IMG/VR virus record: IMGVR_UViG_3300036768_000165 | Location: 1 to 32,523 of that record | DNA from: a virus | Reading direction: 5' to 3' (one strand) | DNA: 32,523 nucleotides | Shown here: positions 29,699 to 32,523 of the stretch, one piece after another | Numbering within the stretch: position 1 is the first letter of the stretch | Layout: each line of letters opens with the position of its first letter | Translations under genes and position numbers: made by a program | The notes under the pieces: generated by a model | The model's input: the letters and a program-made list of their open reading frames with translations, nothing else | What the model was told of the DNA's origin: nothing | Databases searched by the model: none

Positions 29699-30850
29699 AT
29701 GACCTACGCCGCGCAGATCAATGGCTGGCTCAAGGCGCGGCATGTCAAACGCAGCGCTGCGCAGACCCATGCGCGTATCGCCTGGGGCGACCTTGATAAC
29801 ACCGAGGCCACGGTTTGGGGCGCGTGGATATTCGACGCCACAAGCGGGCCGGTCAATGGCACGCTGGCGGCGACCCTTGACGCTGTATCGGTATCCGCAG
29901 CCGGGAAGCTGGCAATCCAAGGAAGCGCCAGCGTAGCGCTTGCCACCTTGACCGCATCCGGGAGTGCAAAGCTGGCCCTCAAGGCTCAGGTGGCGGCAAT
30001 CCTTGATCCAGCGGTGCTGTCGGCGTCTGGGTCGGTCGCTTTTGTGGTCATCCACGGTACGCTTTCAAGCACGCTCGAACAGGCCACAGCCGCCGCAGTC
30101 GGGGAGCTGGCGATCCGTGGCCAAGGCGCGGCTGCGCTGGCGTGGTGCGCCCTGTCATCATCCGGCGCGCTTGCCATCAAGGCACATGGGGCGGCAGCGC
30201 TTTCGCCTGCTACCTTGGCAGCCAACGGCGCGCTTGCCATCCGCGCGCAGGCGTCTTTGACGCTTGACGACGCTACGGCAGGCGGGGCTGGGCAGCTCCC
30301 CATCGCTGCGCAGGCCGCAAGCGCGCTGGAGGCTGCAACGCTCACGGCGAGCGGCGCACTGGCCGTTCATGGACATCTGGCTGCTACTCTTTCGGACGCT
30401 ATGCTTACAGCCACGGGTGCGCTGCCAATCCTCGCCCAGGCTTCTGCAACGCTGGCTGATGCCAGCATGACAGGTTACGGATCGCAGGGCATACACGGGC
30501 AATGCGTGGCGACGCTTGACGATGCGCTCTCGGCAGGCGGTGCAAAACTACGTCTGGCGGCACAGATGACCGCCGGGCAGCTCGGTAATGCCGTCTGTGC
30601 TGCTGAGGGGCGGCTGGCGATCCTGGCGCAGGGCGCGGCTGCGCTCGACAACGTGTCTTGCATGGCGTCCGGCATGTCTAACAGCCCGTCGTTATCGCTG
30701 GCCGCAATTGAGGCGCTTGCCGCAGCCGTATGGGCGCAATCATTGCCGCTGCCAGGATCGCCCCCTGCATATACGCCAGGATCGGGCATGTTGTCAGCAG
30801 CCGAAATTGACCGTATTGCTTATGCTGTCTGGGAGCATAGCCTGCCATGA
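29699..30850 (+). CDS. Repeat protein of about thirteen 21-22-residue units
   Basis: A 383-residue protein with a non-repetitive start (MTYAAQINGWLKARHVKRSA). About thirteen units follow (residues about 53-330) with the pattern aQgxAaLxxAtLtasGaLaI; typical examples are HGAAALSPATLAANGALAIR and QASATLADASMTGYGSQGI. A short C-terminal domain (LSAAEIDRIAYAVWEHSLP) resembles a helical anchor. The repeats have alternating small/hydrophobic residues, which suggests a beta-solenoid or elongated fibre-like shape. Its exact role is unknown; it is likely a virion surface or adhesion protein. It overlaps the next gene by four bases. Confidence 0.75.
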   Translation: MTYAAQINGWLKARHVKRSAAQTHARIAWGDLDNTEATVWGAWIFDATSGPVNGTLAATLDAVSVSAAGKLAIQGSASVALATLTASGSAKLALKAQVAAILDPAVLSASGSVAFVVIHGTLSSTLEQATAAAVGELAIRGQGAAALAWCALSSSGALAIKAHGAAALSPATLAANGALAIRAQASLTLDDATAGGAGQLPIAAQAASALEAATLTASGALAVHGHLAATLSDAMLTATGALPILAQASATLADASMTGYGSQGIHGQCVATLDDALSAGGAKLRLAAQMTAGQLGNAVCAAEGRLAILAQGAAALDNVSCMASGMSNSPSLSLAAIEALAAAVWAQSLPLPGSPPAYTPGSGMLSAAEIDRIAYAVWEHSLP

Positions 30851-31110
30851 CGACGGCTGGCGCGAGACTGCGGGCTCTGGCCGGTCAGGACGGCCCTGCT
30901 GGCGTTCTGCTGCTCATGATCGGCAGCGGCGCGACCGCCGGGGCTGCGCTGGTCAACTATTCCGGGCTGGCGACAGGATCGGCAGCAGATCACCTGATGG
31001 TGGACAAGGCGCAGCCGTGGCAAAGTGGGACGTTCGGATTCGGATACGAACGCCTGGCGCGCCGTCGTAGGCCGCGCCACAAAAGGGATGAGGAGCTGGT
31101 ATGGCTGTAA
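30847..31110 (+). CDS. Hypothetical small phage protein
   Basis: An 87-residue protein overlapping the repeat gene by four bases. The N-terminal part (RLRALAGQDGPAGVLLLMIG, then SGATAGAALVNYSGLATGSA) is glycine/alanine-rich and somewhat hydrophobic. The C-terminus is strongly basic (RLARRRRPRHKRDEELVWL). It overlaps the gpF-like gene by ten bases. The family is known to me only as a small protein in such head operons. Confidence 0.6.
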   Translation: MTTAGARLRALAGQDGPAGVLLLMIGSGATAGAALVNYSGLATGSAADHLMVDKAQPWQSGTFGFGYERLARRRRPRHKRDEELVWL

Positions 31111-31844
31111 AGGTGTCACTGGACGACCCGCCGTCGAAGATCATCGCCGAGCTTCGACGCCGGAACGTCATGCTGCCGGAAATCTTCTATGCGCTGGATG
31201 ATGAGAAGCGCTCCCAAGCGTTCACCGTTTCCGGCCTGGCAAAGCTGGATCAGATTCAGCAGGTGGCTGACGAGTTGGCGCGCCATGTCGCGGAAGGCGG
31301 CACACTTCAGGAGTTCCAGAAATGGGCCGCAGAGCAGGATTGGAGCCTACCAAAGCACCGCCTTGAGACCATCTACCGCAACGCCGTGCAGACGGCCTAT
31401 AACGCGGGACACTGGCGGCGATTCGAGGAGACGAAGGAAACGCGCCCGTTCCTCATGTACGATGCAGTCAACGACAGCCGGACGCGCCCGTCGCATCTTG
31501 CGCTCGATGGCGTGATCCGTCCTGTTGACGACCCCTTTTGGAACACCCATTCGCCACCGCTTGGGCACCGCTGCCGGTGCGTCTTGCGCTCCCTCTCCGC
31601 CGACCAGGCGCGCGAGCGCGGTGGCGTCACCCAAAACCCGCCAGCAGAAGGTATCGCAGACCCAGGCTGGGGCGCGAAGCCGACGATGTGGAGCGAAACG
31701 CTGGCAGACGTGGGCGAGCAGAAGGTCGCGGCGCTCAAGGAATCCATGACGCGCACCGCGTTCACGCTCGGAATCCAGATTGCGGCGATCGAGGCGCTCA
31801 TCGACGCCATCAGGCGCGCCATCTTGGGCGGCGAACTGTCGTGA
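31101..31844 (+). CDS. Head morphogenesis protein, Mu gpF/SPP1 gp7-like
   Basis: A 247-residue protein with the family signature at residues about 115-165: YDAVNDSRTRPSHLALDGVI, then WNTHSPPLGHRCRCVLRSLS. It also has the leading helix pattern ETIYRNAVQTAYNAGHWRRF. MuF proteins are minor head proteins that are packaged with, or help load, the DNA. The C-terminal 80 residues are variable. It follows the portal by three small genes. Overlaps its upstream neighbour by ten bases. Confidence 0.9.
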   Translation: MAVKVSLDDPPSKIIAELRRRNVMLPEIFYALDDEKRSQAFTVSGLAKLDQIQQVADELARHVAEGGTLQEFQKWAAEQDWSLPKHRLETIYRNAVQTAYNAGHWRRFEETKETRPFLMYDAVNDSRTRPSHLALDGVIRPVDDPFWNTHSPPLGHRCRCVLRSLSADQARERGGVTQNPPAEGIADPGWGAKPTMWSETLADVGEQKVAALKESMTRTAFTLGIQIAAIEALIDAIRRAILGGELS

Positions 31845-31868
31845 ACTAGTCCTAGGCACAATTTCCAA

Positions 31869-31899
31869 TGCTCATGCCCATGATGCTGCGGCATGAGCA
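31869..31899 (+). promoter_or_regulatory. Hairpin covering the start codon of the protease gene
   Basis: A perfect ten-base inverted repeat, TGCTCATGCC (31869-31878) and GGCATGAGCA (31890-31899), with an eleven-base loop. The right arm contains the ATG of the protease gene (31893-31895). No ribosome-binding site is visible in front of that ATG, so the structure may hide the start and limit translation. Confidence 0.6.
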
Positions 31900-32523
31900 C
31901 ATCCACGCTTTCTCTGACCTTTGCGGCAACGCCGGTCGCAGGATCGCCGCGCCGATTCTCCGGTGTCGCGTACTCCGGCGGCGTGATTCCGAACTACGGC
32001 TGGCTCGGCGACGTAGCCATCGACCTTGATTCGCTCAAGAACGACCAGGGCGAAGAAGTCCCGATCCTTGTTGACCACGACCGGAGCATCGACGGTATCG
32101 CTGGCAGGGGCCGCATCTTCAAGGCCACCGATGCAGACGGTCTCCCGTTCCTTGCCGTAGAGGGTGAGCTTTCACAATCCACAGAGGCCGGGAAGAAGGT
32201 TTCCGCTCTGTTCGCCGAAGGCTTCCCTGTTCAGCTTTCCGTCGGAATGCAGGCCAACGTGCGCGAGGTCTCAGAGCCGGTCACGATCAACGGGCGCGAG
32301 ATGAATGTCTCCGCCATCTTCGAGGACGCCACCGTTCGGGAGGTGTCGTTTGTTCCGGTTGCGGCCGACCCGAACACAGAGGCGCATGCCTTTTCAGCAA
32401 CCGCAACCGCAACCCCAAAGGAGAAACCAGACATGGAAGACGTTGAGGCATTGAAGGCCCGCATCGCGGAGCTTGAGGCGCAAATCGAGGCCATGCGTAT
32501 CGAGCGGCGCAGGGCTGAACTGT
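31893..32523 (+). CDS. Prohead protease (scaffold), 3' end missing
   Basis: The frame opens at ATG 31893 (MSTSTLSLTFAATPVAG) and is still open at the window edge (about 210 residues). The sequence RFSGVAYSGGVIPNYGWLGD, then VPILVDHDRSIDGIAGRGRI, then FPVQLSVGM and ATVREVSFVPVAADPNTEA, matches Mu gpI-like/HK97-like prohead proteases. The histidine in VDHDRS and the serine in LSVG are likely catalytic. The end (EALKARIAELEAQIEAMRIE) begins a coiled coil, the usual scaffold segment. It follows the MuF gene, the normal order in Mu-type heads. Confidence 0.88.
   Translation, partial: MSTSTLSLTFAATPVAGSPRRFSGVAYSGGVIPNYGWLGDVAIDLDSLKNDQGEEVPILVDHDRSIDGIAGRGRIFKATDADGLPFLAVEGELSQSTEAGKKVSALFAEGFPVQLSVGMQANVREVSEPVTINGREMNVSAIFEDATVREVSFVPVAADPNTEAHAFSATATATPKEKPDMEDVEALKARIAELEAQIEAMRIERRRAEL

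Noticed and set aside
31847-31860. TAGTCCTAGG followed by CACAAT, similar to the end of a known strong sigma70 promoter
   Set aside because: No acceptable -35 box at the right distance; the match is short and probably chance.
1-32523. tRNA or rRNA genes, integrase, transposase, insertion sequence
   Set aside because: No recognisable tRNA arms with conserved loops, no rRNA-like sequence and no recombinase motifs were seen on reading; a tRNA scan would be needed to exclude a degenerate tRNA.

Overview
The window is a tailed-phage genome segment (phage or prophage) from a GC-rich host, most likely a proteobacterium. Evidence for a phage is direct: large terminase, Mu gp29-type portal, Mu gpF-type morphogenesis protein, prohead protease, a tail-tip cassette with a BR0599-type hub protein, a GH108 endolysin and an embedded Rz/Rz1 spanin pair. 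The tail genes point to a siphophage with a flexible-tail tip of the lambda/GTA type. I saw no integrase, transposase, tRNA, rRNA or CRISPR array, and no clear CI repressor. Lifestyle and host species therefore cannot be decided here.

Layout. (1) 1-6923, plus strand: distal tail and tail-tip genes, the first cut by the window edge. (2) 6947-8889, plus: lysis cassette with several small membrane proteins, a holin candidate, endolysin, Rz and Rz1. (3) 8911-20469, almost entirely minus: a long early operon. From its promoter at about 20550 it runs through two small proteins, a coiled-coil protein, a MoxR-type AAA+ ATPase and a VWA protein. A nest of tiny genes follows, then a YqaJ/lambda-exo-like nuclease, RecT, SSB, dUTPase, a C5 cytosine methyltransferase and small hypotheticals. 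One small zinc-finger gene (9191-9388) faces the other way. (4) 20572-22967, plus: early right genes with a YdaS/Cro-like regulator, a DUF1376 replication protein, a lambda-P-like helicase loader and a VRR-NUC nuclease. A candidate replication origin of 11-bp iterons lies inside these genes. (5) 23024-32523, plus: DNA packaging (TerS, ParB-methyltransferase fusion, TerL), a Mor-like regulator, portal, several virion proteins, gpF-like protein and a prohead protease cut by the right edge. The head genes run off the right end and the tail genes enter at the left. This is what a circular or circularly permuted phage map opened between head and tail genes would look like.

How it works together. 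A strong minus-strand promoter with a palindrome at its start site drives recombination, nucleotide metabolism, DNA modification and the AAA+/VWA module. A divergent plus-strand promoter drives replication and then packaging and head assembly. Most genes overlap by 1 to 4 bases (ATGA or TGATG), so translational coupling is general.

The most interesting items are four. A second long reading frame with a good ribosome-binding site sits inside the cytosine methyltransferase gene, in another frame of the same strand. A phage-borne MoxR-VWA operon has a CobS/CobT-like layout but no chelatase. The iterons form a candidate origin. A conserved Ash-like leader contains a terminator-like hairpin and could be a regulatory RNA.
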